NCBI RefSeq assembly: GCF_026968045.1
Contig: NZ_JAPVBQ010000003.1
Span: forward strand, 590,060-654,059
DNA from: Modestobacter sp. VKM Ac-2977
Lineage (GTDB): Bacteria > Actinomycetota > Actinomycetes > Mycobacteriales > Geodermatophilaceae
Direction: 5' to 3'
DNA length: 64,000 nt
Positions 1 through 7,370 of this stretch are shown one piece after another. The translations under genes and the position numbers were made by a program. Numbering within the stretch: the first letter of the stretch is position 1; every line of letters begins with the position of its first letter. The notes under the pieces are model-generated. The model searched no databases. It was not told where the DNA came from and saw only the letters and a program-made list of their open reading frames with translations.

Positions 1-1311
1 CGAGCCGCGCAGCCAGGACTCCACGTACTGGATGCCGACGCTGACGTTGGCCCGCAGGCCCGCCTCGGTGACCTCGCCGGGGGTGGCCTTCACGTTGAGC
101 AGGTCGGCGGCGCTGACCGACACGTCCGCACGCAGCTTGTCCAGCTGGTTGGGTCGCTCGCCGAGCACCTTGTCGAAGGCGTCCATCGCGGTCTGGACCA
201 TGCCCGGATGGGCCACCCAGGATCCGTCGAAGCCGTCGTTGGCCTCGCGGCTCTTGTCCTCGGTGATCTTGTTGAACGCGAACTCGTTCTTCTCCGGGTC
301 CTTGCTCGGGATGAACGCCGACATGCCGCCCATCGCGTGCGCGCCGCGCTTGTGGCAGGTGCGCACCAGCAGCTCGGTGTAGGCCCGCATGAAGGGCACG
401 GTCATGGTGATCGAGTTCCGGTCGGGGAGGGTGAAGTCCTCACCGCGGGTGCGGAACGTCTTGATCACGCTGAACAGGTAGTCCCAGCGGCCGGCGTTGA
501 GCCCGGAGGAGTGCTCGCGCAGCTCGTAGAGGATCTCCTCCATCTCGAAGGCCGCCGGGTAGGTCTCGATCAGGCAGGTGGCCCGGATGGTGCCGCGGGG
601 GATGTTCAGCTGGTCCTGCGCGAGGTTGAAGGCGTCGTTCCAGAGCCGCGCCTCGAGGTGGCTCTCCATCTTCGGCAGGTAGAAGTACGGACCCTGACCG
701 CGGTCGATCTGCTTCTGCCCGCACGCGGAGAGGTAGAGCGCGAAGTCGACCAGGCTGCCCGACGTCTGCTCACCGTCGACGGTGATGTGCTTCTCCGGCA
801 GGTGCCAGCCGCGGGGGCGGACGATGATCGTCGGCAGCTCGTCGTCCGGCTTGAGCTCGTAGGACTTGCCCTGCGGGCTGGTGAAGTCGATGGTGCGGTC
901 GATCGAGTCCATCAGGTTGAGCGGGCCGTTGACGACGTTCTCCCACAGCGGGGAGTTGGCGTCCTCCTGGTCGGCCAGCCAGCACTTGGCGCCGGAGTTG
1001 AGCGCGTTGATCGTCATCTTGCGGTCGGTCGGGCCGGTCATCTCCACCCGGCGGTCGACCAGGCCGGGGGCCGGCGGGGCCACCCGCCAGGAGTCGTCCT
1101 CGCGGATCGAGGCCGTCTCCGGCAGGAAGTCCAGCGTGCCGCCGTCGGCGAGGGCCTGCACGCGCTCCGTGCGGGCCTGCAGCCGCTCCAGCCGGCGGCC
1201 GTTGAGCTCGCGGTGCAGCAGTGCGATGAGCTCCAGAGCCCGAGGCGTCAGGACCTCGTCGAACCGCGGGCCCATCGGGCCGGTGATCTCCACGCCGTCG
1301 ACGCTGCTCAT
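1..1311 (-). CDS. aceB: Malate synthase A (partial, C-terminus off the left edge)
   Basis: Condenses glyoxylate with acetyl-CoA to give malate, the second step of the glyoxylate bypass and the outlet for glyoxylate from purine or glycolate breakdown. The 437 codons present cover most of a family that is normally about 530-540 residues; the reading frame stays open to base 1. The family signature GTIRATCLIET and the downstream region HSSGLNAGRWDYLFS are intact, typical of the A-type rather than the long G-type enzyme. The ATG at 1311 is preceded by AGGGAGAG. The gene is divergent from an IclR regulator, and its promoter carries probable IclR operators. In Streptomyces (from memory) a malate synthase gene lies in the allantoin locus next to the IclR repressor AllR, so allantoin genes may lie just left of the window. 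Identity is secure; that pathway context is inference. Confidence 0.95.
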   Translation of the reverse strand, partial: MSSVDGVEITGPMGPRFDEVLTPRALELIALLHRELNGRRLERLQARTERVQALADGGTLDFLPETASIREDDSWRVAPPAPGLVDRRVEMTGPTDRKMTINALNSGAKCWLADQEDANSPLWENVVNGPLNLMDSIDRTIDFTSPQGKSYELKPDDELPTIIVRPRGWHLPEKHITVDGEQTSGSLVDFALYLSACGQKQIDRGQGPYFYLPKMESHLEARLWNDAFNLAQDQLNIPRGTIRATCLIETYPAAFEMEEILYELREHSSGLNAGRWDYLFSVIKTFRTRGEDFTLPDRNSITMTVPFMRAYTELLVRTCHKRGAHAMGGMSAFIPSKDPEKNEFAFNKITEDKSREANDGFDGSWVAHPGMVQTAMDAFDKVLGERPNQLDKLRADVSVSAADLLNVKATPGEVTEAGLRANVSVGIQYVESWLRGS

Positions 1312-1397
1312 TGCTCTCCCTGGGGGTCGGTGCCGTCCGGCAGCGGTACCGAGGCGTTCCCCGGGCCGGCGGGACGGGCCGTACGTGTGGTGTCACC

Positions 1398-1412
1398 TTC
1401 CGAGAAGCGGAA
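1398..1412. promoter_or_regulatory. Putative IclR-family operator, site A (TTCCG-N5-CGGAA)
   Basis: The 15-bp inverted repeat TTCCGAGAAGCGGAA lies 21 bp downstream of the aceB -10 box. The same arms and length recur at 6008-6022 in the promoter of the MatC operon. A second repeat next to it at 1415-1433 has arms TTCCA and TGGAA around 9 bp. IclR-family proteins bind short inverted repeats with TTCC/GGAA arms. Assignment to the adjacent regulator is inferred from position. Confidence 0.6.
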
Positions 1413-1414
1413 GG

Positions 1415-1433
1415 TTCCATCTGTGATGTGGAA
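1415..1433. promoter_or_regulatory. Second inverted repeat in the aceB promoter
   Basis: Arms TTCCA and TGGAA flank a 9-bp centre that itself contains the palindrome CATCTGTGATG. It lies between the -10 box and operator site A and covers the predicted transcription start. It could be a second dimer site for the IclR tetramer. Confidence 0.45.
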
Positions 1434-1462
1434 AACGTATCCTCGGTCACCAGTGGGGTCAA
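1434..1462 (-). promoter_or_regulatory. Probable sigma-70 type promoter of aceB
   Basis: Read on the minus strand, TTGACC (1462-1457) is followed after 17 nt by TACGTT (1439-1434). The predicted start point, near 1427, falls inside the downstream inverted repeats, so a bound repressor would block initiation or early elongation. Confidence 0.6.
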
Positions 1463-1565
1463 GACGACCGTGGGCGCTCCGGTGCCCGGCGGCCGTGCGG
1501 CCCCGGGCGCCCGAGGAGCGAGCACGCTGGCGGGCCCCGGGTGCGCGGGACGACGGAGGAGTGGC

Positions 1566-2369
1566 ATGGCCGAGACCGGCGGCGTGATCAGCGGTTCCGA
1601 CGGGGGCGTGCAGTCCCTGGAGCGGGCCTTCCTGCTCCTGGAACTGATGGCGGAGGACGGCGGCGAGGTCGCGCTCTCCCGGCTGGCGGTGGACAGCGGC
1701 CTCCCGCTGTCCACGATCCACCGGCTCGTCCGCACCCTGGTCGCCCGCGGGTACGTGCGCCAGCTCCCCTCCCGGCGCTACGTGCTGGGCCCCCGGCTGA
1801 TCCACCTCGGCGAGAGCTCCTCGCGGACGCTGGGCACCTGGGCCCGGCCGCACCTGAGCGACCTGGTCGACTCCACCGGGGAGACGGCGAACCTGGCGAT
1901 GCTGGACGGCGACCGGGTGGTCTACGTCGCCCAGGTGCCCTCCAAGCACTCGATGCGGATGTTCACCGAGGTCGGCCGCCGGGTGCACCTGCACTGCACC
2001 GGGGTCGGCAAGGCGCTGCTGTCCCAGCTGCCCGCCTCCACCGCCCGCGAGCTGCTGGAGCGCGGCGGCATGCCCCGGCGCACCGACAAGACGATCACCG
2101 ACCCCGACGAGCTGCTGGCGCTGCTGCCGCAGATCGCCGCGCAGGGCTACGTGCTGGACGACGGCGAGCAGGAGATCGGCGTCCGCTGCGTCGCCGTCCC
2201 GGTGCCCGGCGGCCCGGCGCAGACCGCGATCTCGGTCTCCGGCCCCGAGGGACGGGTGCCGATGGAGAGCGTGCCGGCGATCGTGGCGCTGCTGCAGCGG
2301 ACCGCCGACGGGCTGGCCGCCGAGCTGCGGGAGGACGGCGCCCGCGCGCTCAGCGGCCGGTCCAGCTGA
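1566..2369 (+). CDS. IclR-family transcriptional regulator, probable glyoxylate-pathway repressor (AllR-like)
   Basis: Encodes 267 residues with an N-terminal winged helix-turn-helix (about residues 17-75, SLERAFLLLELMAEDG onward) and a C-terminal IclR effector domain (about 90-255) containing the conserved CTGVGKALL segment. The ATG at 1566 follows GGAGGA. It is divergent from malate synthase, and the shared intergenic region holds two inverted repeats of IclR type. In E. coli and Streptomyces, IclR-type proteins next to malate synthase (IclR, AllR) respond to glyoxylate-related ligands, so glyoxylate or allantoin is the best guess for the effector. Its 3-prime end overlaps the convergent crotonase gene by 20 bp. 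Family assignment is firm; the target set is inferred from operator similarity. Confidence 0.9.
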   Translation: MAETGGVISGSDGGVQSLERAFLLLELMAEDGGEVALSRLAVDSGLPLSTIHRLVRTLVARGYVRQLPSRRYVLGPRLIHLGESSSRTLGTWARPHLSDLVDSTGETANLAMLDGDRVVYVAQVPSKHSMRMFTEVGRRVHLHCTGVGKALLSQLPASTARELLERGGMPRRTDKTITDPDELLALLPQIAAQGYVLDDGEQEIGVRCVAVPVPGGPAQTAISVSGPEGRVPMESVPAIVALLQRTADGLAAELREDGARALSGRSS

Positions 2370-3135
2370 CCTGTCCACGGTCCACGAACGCCCGCACGCC
2401 GGCCCGGAAGTCCGCACTGCCGAACACCTCCCGCACCAGGTCGTCGCCGTCGGGCAGGGTGGCCCGGCGCAGCCGCGCCACCGCCTGGCCGGCGGCCTTC
2501 ATGCTCAGCGGCGCGTGCCCGAGCAGCGTCTCGACGAGCGACGTCAGCGCCGGGTCCAGCTCACCGTCGGGCACCACCTCACCGACGAAGCCGGCGGCGG
2601 CTGCGTCGGCGGCGGACAGCAGCTTCGCCCGCAGCAGCATGTCCAGCGTGCGACCGGGGCCCAGGTGGTGCACCAGCAGCGAGTAGCTGTTCATCGACAG
2701 GCAGTTGCCCAGCGTTCGCGCGATCGGGACGCCGAACCGGGACGACGCCGTCGCCACCCGCAGGTCGCAGGCGGCGGCCAGGGCGAGCCCGCCGCCGACG
2801 CAGGCACCCTCGACCGCGGCGACGGTCGGCACGGTGACGTCCTCCAGGCGGTTGACCACCCGCTCGATCCGCGCCTCGTAGGCGATGCCGTCGTCCCCGC
2901 TGGTGAAATCCCCTTCACCGAACGCCAGGAACTGGGCGATGTCGGTGCCGGCCACGAAGGCCCGGCCGCCGGCGCCGCGCAGCACCAGCACCCGCACCGA
3001 CTCCTCGGCGTCGGCCCGGGCGCAGGCCTCCTCGAGCCCCTCGTACATCGCGAAGGTCATCGCGTTGCGGGCCTCCGGGCGGTTGAACAGCACGGTCAGC
3101 ACCGCGCCGTCCTGGGTGACCTCGAGCTCGCTCAT
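2350..3135 (-). CDS. Crotonase-fold (enoyl-CoA hydratase/isomerase family) protein lacking the usual catalytic glutamates
   Basis: Encodes 261 residues spanning the whole crotonase fold, including the oxyanion-hole segment RAFVAGTDIAQF (about 58-69) and the GACVGGGLALAAACDL motif (about 110-125). Aligned by eye to rat enoyl-CoA hydratase, the two catalytic glutamates (144 and 164) correspond to Ala118 (GGGLAL) and Ile138 (FGVPI); spacing between the two motifs is identical, so the alignment is reliable. Simple water addition to an enoyl-CoA is therefore unlikely. Decarboxylase, isomerase or hydrolase chemistry is possible. It is the last gene of an operon with a CaiB CoA-transferase (4-bp ATGA overlap) and a MatC-type carrier. 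The 3-prime end overlaps the IclR gene by 20 bp. Exact reaction unknown. Confidence 0.85.
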   Translation of the reverse strand: MSELEVTQDGAVLTVLFNRPEARNAMTFAMYEGLEEACARADAEESVRVLVLRGAGGRAFVAGTDIAQFLAFGEGDFTSGDDGIAYEARIERVVNRLEDVTVPTVAAVEGACVGGGLALAAACDLRVATASSRFGVPIARTLGNCLSMNSYSLLVHHLGPGRTLDMLLRAKLLSAADAAAAGFVGEVVPDGELDPALTSLVETLLGHAPLSMKAAGQAVARLRRATLPDGDDLVREVFGSADFRAGVRAFVDRGQVSWTGR

Positions 3136-4346
3136 GCGTCGTCCTCTCGACTGGATGGGATGACGGCGTCGACGACGTCGGCGGGGACGCCGTACCGGGT
3201 GAGCACCGCGCGGGTGTCGGCGCCCAGCGGGGGGCCGGCGACGCCGCGGACGGCGGGGGTGCGGGAGAACCGCATCGGCGAGCCGATCTGCCGCACCGGC
3301 CCGAGGGTCGGGTGTGGGGCGTCCCAGAAGAACTCCCGCGCGTTCAGGTGCTCGTCGGTGAACACCTCGCCGTAGTCGTTGATCGGGGCGCAGGGCACCC
3401 CGGCCGCCCCCAGTGCGGCGAGCAGGTCGGCGGTGGTGCGGGCCCGGGTGCGGCTCTCCACGACGTCCAGCAGCTCGCCGCGACGGGCGTGCCGGCGGCT
3501 GGCGTCGGCGTAGCCGGGGTCCGCGAGCTCGTCGGCCATGTCCAGCGTGGCGCACAGCCCGGCCCAGGTGTTGGGGGTGTTCGCGCCGATGGTCACCCAG
3601 CCGTCGGCGGTCTGGAACGCCTGGTAGGGCGCCTGGCTCTGGTGCGCCGAGCCCAGCGGGCCGCCCACCTCGCCGGTGGCGAACCACTTGCCGGCCTCCC
3701 ACACCGCGAGGCTGACCCCGGCCTCGAACAGCGAGACGTCGATCGACTGGCCGACGCCGGTGCGGTCCCGCTCGCGCAGCGCCGCGGTGACCGCCAGCGC
3801 CAGGTAGAGGCCGCAGACCAGGTCGCAGACCGGGACGCCGACCTTGACCGGCTCGCCGCCCGGGGTGCCGGTGATGCTCATGATCCCGCTGCGCGCCTGG
3901 GCCATGATGTCCAGCCCGGGCAGCGGGGCGAGCGGCCCGTCCTGCCCCCAGCCGGACCCGGAGGCGTGCACCACCCGCGGGTTGGCCGCCCAGATCCCCT
4001 CGGCGTCCAGCCCCAGCCGGGCCATCGCGCCGGGCCGCAGGTTCTCGATCACCACGTCCGCGGAGGCGACCAGGTCGAGGAACGCCTGCTTGCCGGCGGC
4101 CGACTTCAGGTCCAGCGCGACGGACTCCTTGTTCCGGTTCAGCCGCAGGTACGGCGAGCTCTCGCCGCCGACGAACGGCCCGCTGGCCCGGACCGGGTCG
4201 CCGGACCGGGGGTCCTCGACCTTGATCACCCGGGCACCCAGGTCGGCCAGCTGCATCGCGGCGTACGGCGCCGCCATGAAGACGCCGACCTCCAGCACGG
4301 TGATGCCGGTCAGGGGCGGCTGGTCGGGGGGTGTGGGCGTGCTCAC
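3132..4346 (-). CDS. CaiB/BaiF family (class III) CoA-transferase
   Basis: Moves CoA between carboxylic acids. The 404 residues match the roughly 400-residue family. The N-terminal Rossmann segment (GITVLEVGVFMAAPYAA, about 14-30), the RNKESVALDLK motif and the catalytic-aspartate region GLDIMAQARSG are present; the nucleophile equivalent to Asp169 of formyl-CoA transferase is Asp146. The reading frame is open far upstream, so the start is chosen as GTG at 4346, preceded by GGAGGCAG. It sits between a MatC-type carrier and a crotonase-fold protein and overlaps the latter by ATGA, indicating translational coupling. The likely role is to activate the imported dicarboxylate. The acid (malonate, methylmalonate, a C5 acid or oxalate) cannot be read from sequence. 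Confidence 0.93.
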   Translation of the reverse strand: MSTPTPPDQPPLTGITVLEVGVFMAAPYAAMQLADLGARVIKVEDPRSGDPVRASGPFVGGESSPYLRLNRNKESVALDLKSAAGKQAFLDLVASADVVIENLRPGAMARLGLDAEGIWAANPRVVHASGSGWGQDGPLAPLPGLDIMAQARSGIMSITGTPGGEPVKVGVPVCDLVCGLYLALAVTAALRERDRTGVGQSIDVSLFEAGVSLAVWEAGKWFATGEVGGPLGSAHQSQAPYQAFQTADGWVTIGANTPNTWAGLCATLDMADELADPGYADASRRHARRGELLDVVESRTRARTTADLLAALGAAGVPCAPINDYGEVFTDEHLNAREFFWDAPHPTLGPVRQIGSPMRFSRTPAVRGVAGPPLGADTRAVLTRYGVPADVVDAVIPSSREDDA

Positions 4347-4444
4347 GTCTGCCTCCGCGGTGGTGGTCGTCTCGTCGTGCTCCGCACGTGACCGCGCCCC
4401 GGCGGCAGGATCGCCGTCCGGGGCGCGGGTGGTGCGGGTGGTGC

Positions 4445-5956
4445 TCAGAGCCAGCCGGGCACGATCAGGACCAGCCAGGTGATCGGCGGGATGAGCGCGA
4501 CCATCGAGAAGCCCCAGACGGTGAGGTTCTTGAACGTCCGCTCCCGCTCGGCCTCGGTGGCGTTGGCGACCACGAGTGCCCCGCTGGTGGAGAACGGGCT
4601 GGAGTCGACGATCGAGGAGGACATCGCCAGCGCGGTGATCAGGCCGATGGCCCCGATCGCGTTGTCGCCCTGGAGGAAGGGCACGGCCAGCGGGATCAGC
4701 GCACCGAGGATGCCGGTGGTGGAGGCGAAGGCCGAGACGACGGCGCCGATGTAGCAGATCAGGAGGGCGGCGATCAGCGGCAGGCCGAGCTGGGCCACGT
4801 TGTCCCCGAGCCAGCCGGGCACGTCCTGGTCCTGCATCAGACCGACGTAGGTGACGATGCCGCAGATCAGCAGCACGGTCGGCCAGGCGATCTGGCCCAC
4901 GGCGCCCTTGGCGCCACGGGGCGCGACCACCGACAGGATGACGCCGACGGTGATGGCCATCAGACCGATGTCCAGGCCCAGGGGGAGCAGCGACCCGACG
5001 ACCAGGATGACCAGCCCGATCAGCGTCAGCGAGCGGTCCCGGTCGAGCGTGGTGACCGGGTCGGGCGCGTTGTCGACGGCCAGCGCGGTGGTCTGCAGCG
5101 CCTTCTGGTCGGCGCGGTCCTCGACGTGGGAGTGCTGGTGGCCCGGCTCGCCGTGCCGCGCCTCGGTCACCCGGCCGCCGGACACCGCCGCACCGGCGGT
5201 GCCGGTGCTGCCGACGGCCACGCCGCGGGCAGGGCCGCCGGGGATGTCCTCGCCGGTGTCCTCGGTGGCGTCCCCGGCGACGGAGGCCGCCACGAAGTCG
5301 TCGTTGCGGTTGTCGGTCAGGTCGACCCGCCCGCCGCCGAGCAGCTTGCGGCCGCCGAACAGGAAGAAGACGGCGATGGAGAGCAGGATGTTGATGACGA
5401 TCGAGGCGCCCCAGAGGAACAGCGGGCTGCCCTCCAGGCCGTTCTCGTCGACCACGGTGTTCGTGATGACACCGAAGATCGACAGCGGCGAGAACCCGCC
5501 GGCGGTGGCGCCGTTGATGATGAACAGGCCCATCAGCACCGGGTTGATCTGGTAGCGCCGCGCGAAGGACATGCCGACCGGGGCGATGATCGCCACCACC
5601 GCCGGCACGACGCCGCCGATGGCGGTGAGCACGCCGGTGACGGTGAACATCGCCCACGGGATGGCGGCGAGCCGGCCGCCGGATGCGGTGACCGCGGCGT
5701 GCACCAGCCAGTCGACGGTGCCGTTGTTCTTCGCGATGGCGAACAGGTACGTCACCCCGACCAGGACGACGAACAGCGACCCGGGGAAGAAGCCGAAGAC
5801 CGCGTCGTCGTACGTCGGGTCGCCGTCGGTGCCGTAGATGAAGTAGCCGGCGATGAACGCCGCCACCAGGGCCAACGCACCCATGTGCACGGGCAGCACC
5901 GTGGCGATCAGGAAGACCACCAGCAAGATCGAGATCAAGACGAGCTGTACGGACAC
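4445..5956 (-). CDS. MatC-type dicarboxylate carrier (SLC13-like permease)
   Basis: A polytopic membrane protein of 503 residues. The N-terminus (MSVQLVLISILLVVFLIATV, then LPVHMGALALVAAF) matches the MatC N-terminal domain of malonate/dicarboxylate carriers. Two membrane halves flank a long hydrophilic cytoplasmic loop at about residues 205-305, which contains a histidine-rich patch (HGEPGHQHSHVED). I chose GTG 5956 because family members start just before this hydrophobic segment; GTG 5992 would add 12 residues. It is the first gene of the carrier, CoA-transferase and crotonase operon, with a 98-nt gap to the transferase gene. In Rhizobium matABC the carrier imports malonate; the substrate here is inferred only to be a small dicarboxylate. 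Confidence 0.85.
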   Translation of the reverse strand: MSVQLVLISILLVVFLIATVLPVHMGALALVAAFIAGYFIYGTDGDPTYDDAVFGFFPGSLFVVLVGVTYLFAIAKNNGTVDWLVHAAVTASGGRLAAIPWAMFTVTGVLTAIGGVVPAVVAIIAPVGMSFARRYQINPVLMGLFIINGATAGGFSPLSIFGVITNTVVDENGLEGSPLFLWGASIVINILLSIAVFFLFGGRKLLGGGRVDLTDNRNDDFVAASVAGDATEDTGEDIPGGPARGVAVGSTGTAGAAVSGGRVTEARHGEPGHQHSHVEDRADQKALQTTALAVDNAPDPVTTLDRDRSLTLIGLVILVVGSLLPLGLDIGLMAITVGVILSVVAPRGAKGAVGQIAWPTVLLICGIVTYVGLMQDQDVPGWLGDNVAQLGLPLIAALLICYIGAVVSAFASTTGILGALIPLAVPFLQGDNAIGAIGLITALAMSSSIVDSSPFSTSGALVVANATEAERERTFKNLTVWGFSMVALIPPITWLVLIVPGWL

Positions 5957-6007
5957 CGGCGTCCCCAGGGTTGGTCGAGGCGGGTGTGCCACCCGCCGGT
6001 CAAGCGC

Positions 6008-6022
6008 TTCCGCGATGCGGAA
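6008..6022. promoter_or_regulatory. Putative IclR-family operator, site B
   Basis: TTCCGCGATGCGGAA is a 15-bp inverted repeat with 6-bp perfect arms. It matches site A in the aceB promoter in arms, spacing and distance from the -10 box. It lies in the region shared by the divergent MatC and aminotransferase genes and may influence both. Confidence 0.62.
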
Positions 6023-6042
6023 CCGCCCTTTCGCTAGCGGGG

Positions 6043-6072
6043 ATTAGAAGGTCTGCTGCCCGTCAGTGTCAA
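6043..6072 (-). promoter_or_regulatory. Strong sigma-70 type promoter of the MatC operon
   Basis: On the minus strand, a consensus TTGACA (6072-6067) is followed after 18 nt by TCTAAT (6048-6043). This is one of the best consensus promoters in the window. The 15-bp operator B begins 20 bp beyond the -10 box, the same arrangement as at aceB. Confidence 0.7.
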
Positions 6073-6197
6073 GGGTCACAGGACGTCCGAGATGTCTCTG
6101 CGCCAATCCGCCTGCCGGTAGTAGCCTCCCGCATGGTGGACTTCCGGTGTCGAGCCGGGGATCCGGACGAGAGGGCCACACCCATGGAGGCACGGGA

Positions 6198-7370
6198 ATG
6201 TCAGTGACGACGACGACCGGCGGGCGCCACTTCCTGCAGATCCCGGGGCCGACCAACGTGCCCGACCGGGTGCTGCGGGCGATGGCGGCCCCGACCATCG
6301 ACCACCGCGGCCCGGAGTTCGCCGCCCTCGGCCTGGAGGTCCTCGAGGCCGTCAAGCCCGTCTTCGGCACCACCCAGCCGGTCGTCATCTACCCCGCGTC
6401 GGGCACCGGCGCGTGGGAGGCGGCGCTGACCAACACGCTCTCCCCGGGCGACAAGGTGCTGGCCTTCGAGACCGGCCACTTCGCCACCCTCTGGCAGGAC
6501 ATGGCCAGCCGGCTCGGCCTGCAGGTCGAGTTCGTCCCCGGCGACTGGCGGCACGGCGCCGACCCGGCCGCCGCCCAGGAGCGGCTCGCCGCCGACACCG
6601 GGCACGAGATCAAGGCCGTCATGGTGGTCCACAACGAGACCTCCACCGGGGTGACCAGCCGGGTCGCCGAGGTCCGCCGGGCCATCGACGCCGCCGAGCA
6701 CCCGGCCCTGCTGCTGGTCGACACCATCTCCTCGCTGGGCAGCATCGACTACCGGCACGACGAGTGGGGTGTCGACGTCACCGTCGCCGGGTCGCAGAAG
6801 GGGCTGATGCTCCCGCCGGGGCTGAGCTTCAACGCGGTCAGCGACAAGGCGCTGCAGGCGTCGAAGACCGCCGGCCTGCCCCGCTCCTTCTGGGACTGGC
6901 AGCCGATCCTGGCCGCCAACGAGCGCGGCTTCTTCCCCTACACGCCGGCCACGAACCTGCTCTACGCGCTGAAGGTCGCGCTGGAGATGCTGGACGACGA
7001 GGGCCTGGCCAACGTCTACGCCCGGCACACCCGGCACGCCGAGGCCACCCGGGCCGCCGTCCGGGGCTGGGGCCTGGAAGTGCTGGCCCTGGACGAGCGG
7101 GAGTACTCCGGTTCGCTCACCGCCATCCACATGCCGGACGGCGGCGCCGACGCCGTCCGGGCGACGATCCTGCGGGAGTACGACATGTCGCTGGGCGCCG
7201 GGCTGGGCAAGCTGGCCGACAAGGTGTTCCGGATCGGACACCTGGGCCACTTCAACGACCTGACCCTGGTCGGCACGTTGGGCGGTGTGCAGATGGGCCT
7301 GGTCCGCAGCGGTGTGCCGATCGACCCGAACGGCATCCAGGCGGCCCTCGAGCGCCTGCAGCAGGCATGA
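6198..7370 (+). CDS. Serine-glyoxylate aminotransferase (class V aminotransferase)
   Basis: A PLP enzyme of 390 residues that transaminates glyoxylate to glycine, typically with serine or alanine as donor. The start IPGPTNVPDRVLRAM (about 15-29), the PASGTGAWEAAL motif (about 66-77), KAVMVVHNETSTGVTS (about 139-154) and the lysine in AGSQKGLMLP (Lys201, PLP Schiff base) are close to serine-glyoxylate aminotransferase of methylotrophs as I remember it. ATG 6198 has GGAGG upstream. It overlaps the next gene by ATGA. It is divergent from the MatC operon, sharing operator B. Alternative: alanine- or ureidoglycine-glyoxylate aminotransferase. With malate synthase it gives two routes for removing glyoxylate. 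Confidence 0.88.
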   Translation: MSVTTTTGGRHFLQIPGPTNVPDRVLRAMAAPTIDHRGPEFAALGLEVLEAVKPVFGTTQPVVIYPASGTGAWEAALTNTLSPGDKVLAFETGHFATLWQDMASRLGLQVEFVPGDWRHGADPAAAQERLAADTGHEIKAVMVVHNETSTGVTSRVAEVRRAIDAAEHPALLLVDTISSLGSIDYRHDEWGVDVTVAGSQKGLMLPPGLSFNAVSDKALQASKTAGLPRSFWDWQPILAANERGFFPYTPATNLLYALKVALEMLDDEGLANVYARHTRHAEATRAAVRGWGLEVLALDEREYSGSLTAIHMPDGGADAVRATILREYDMSLGAGLGKLADKVFRIGHLGHFNDLTLVGTLGGVQMGLVRSGVPIDPNGIQAALERLQQA

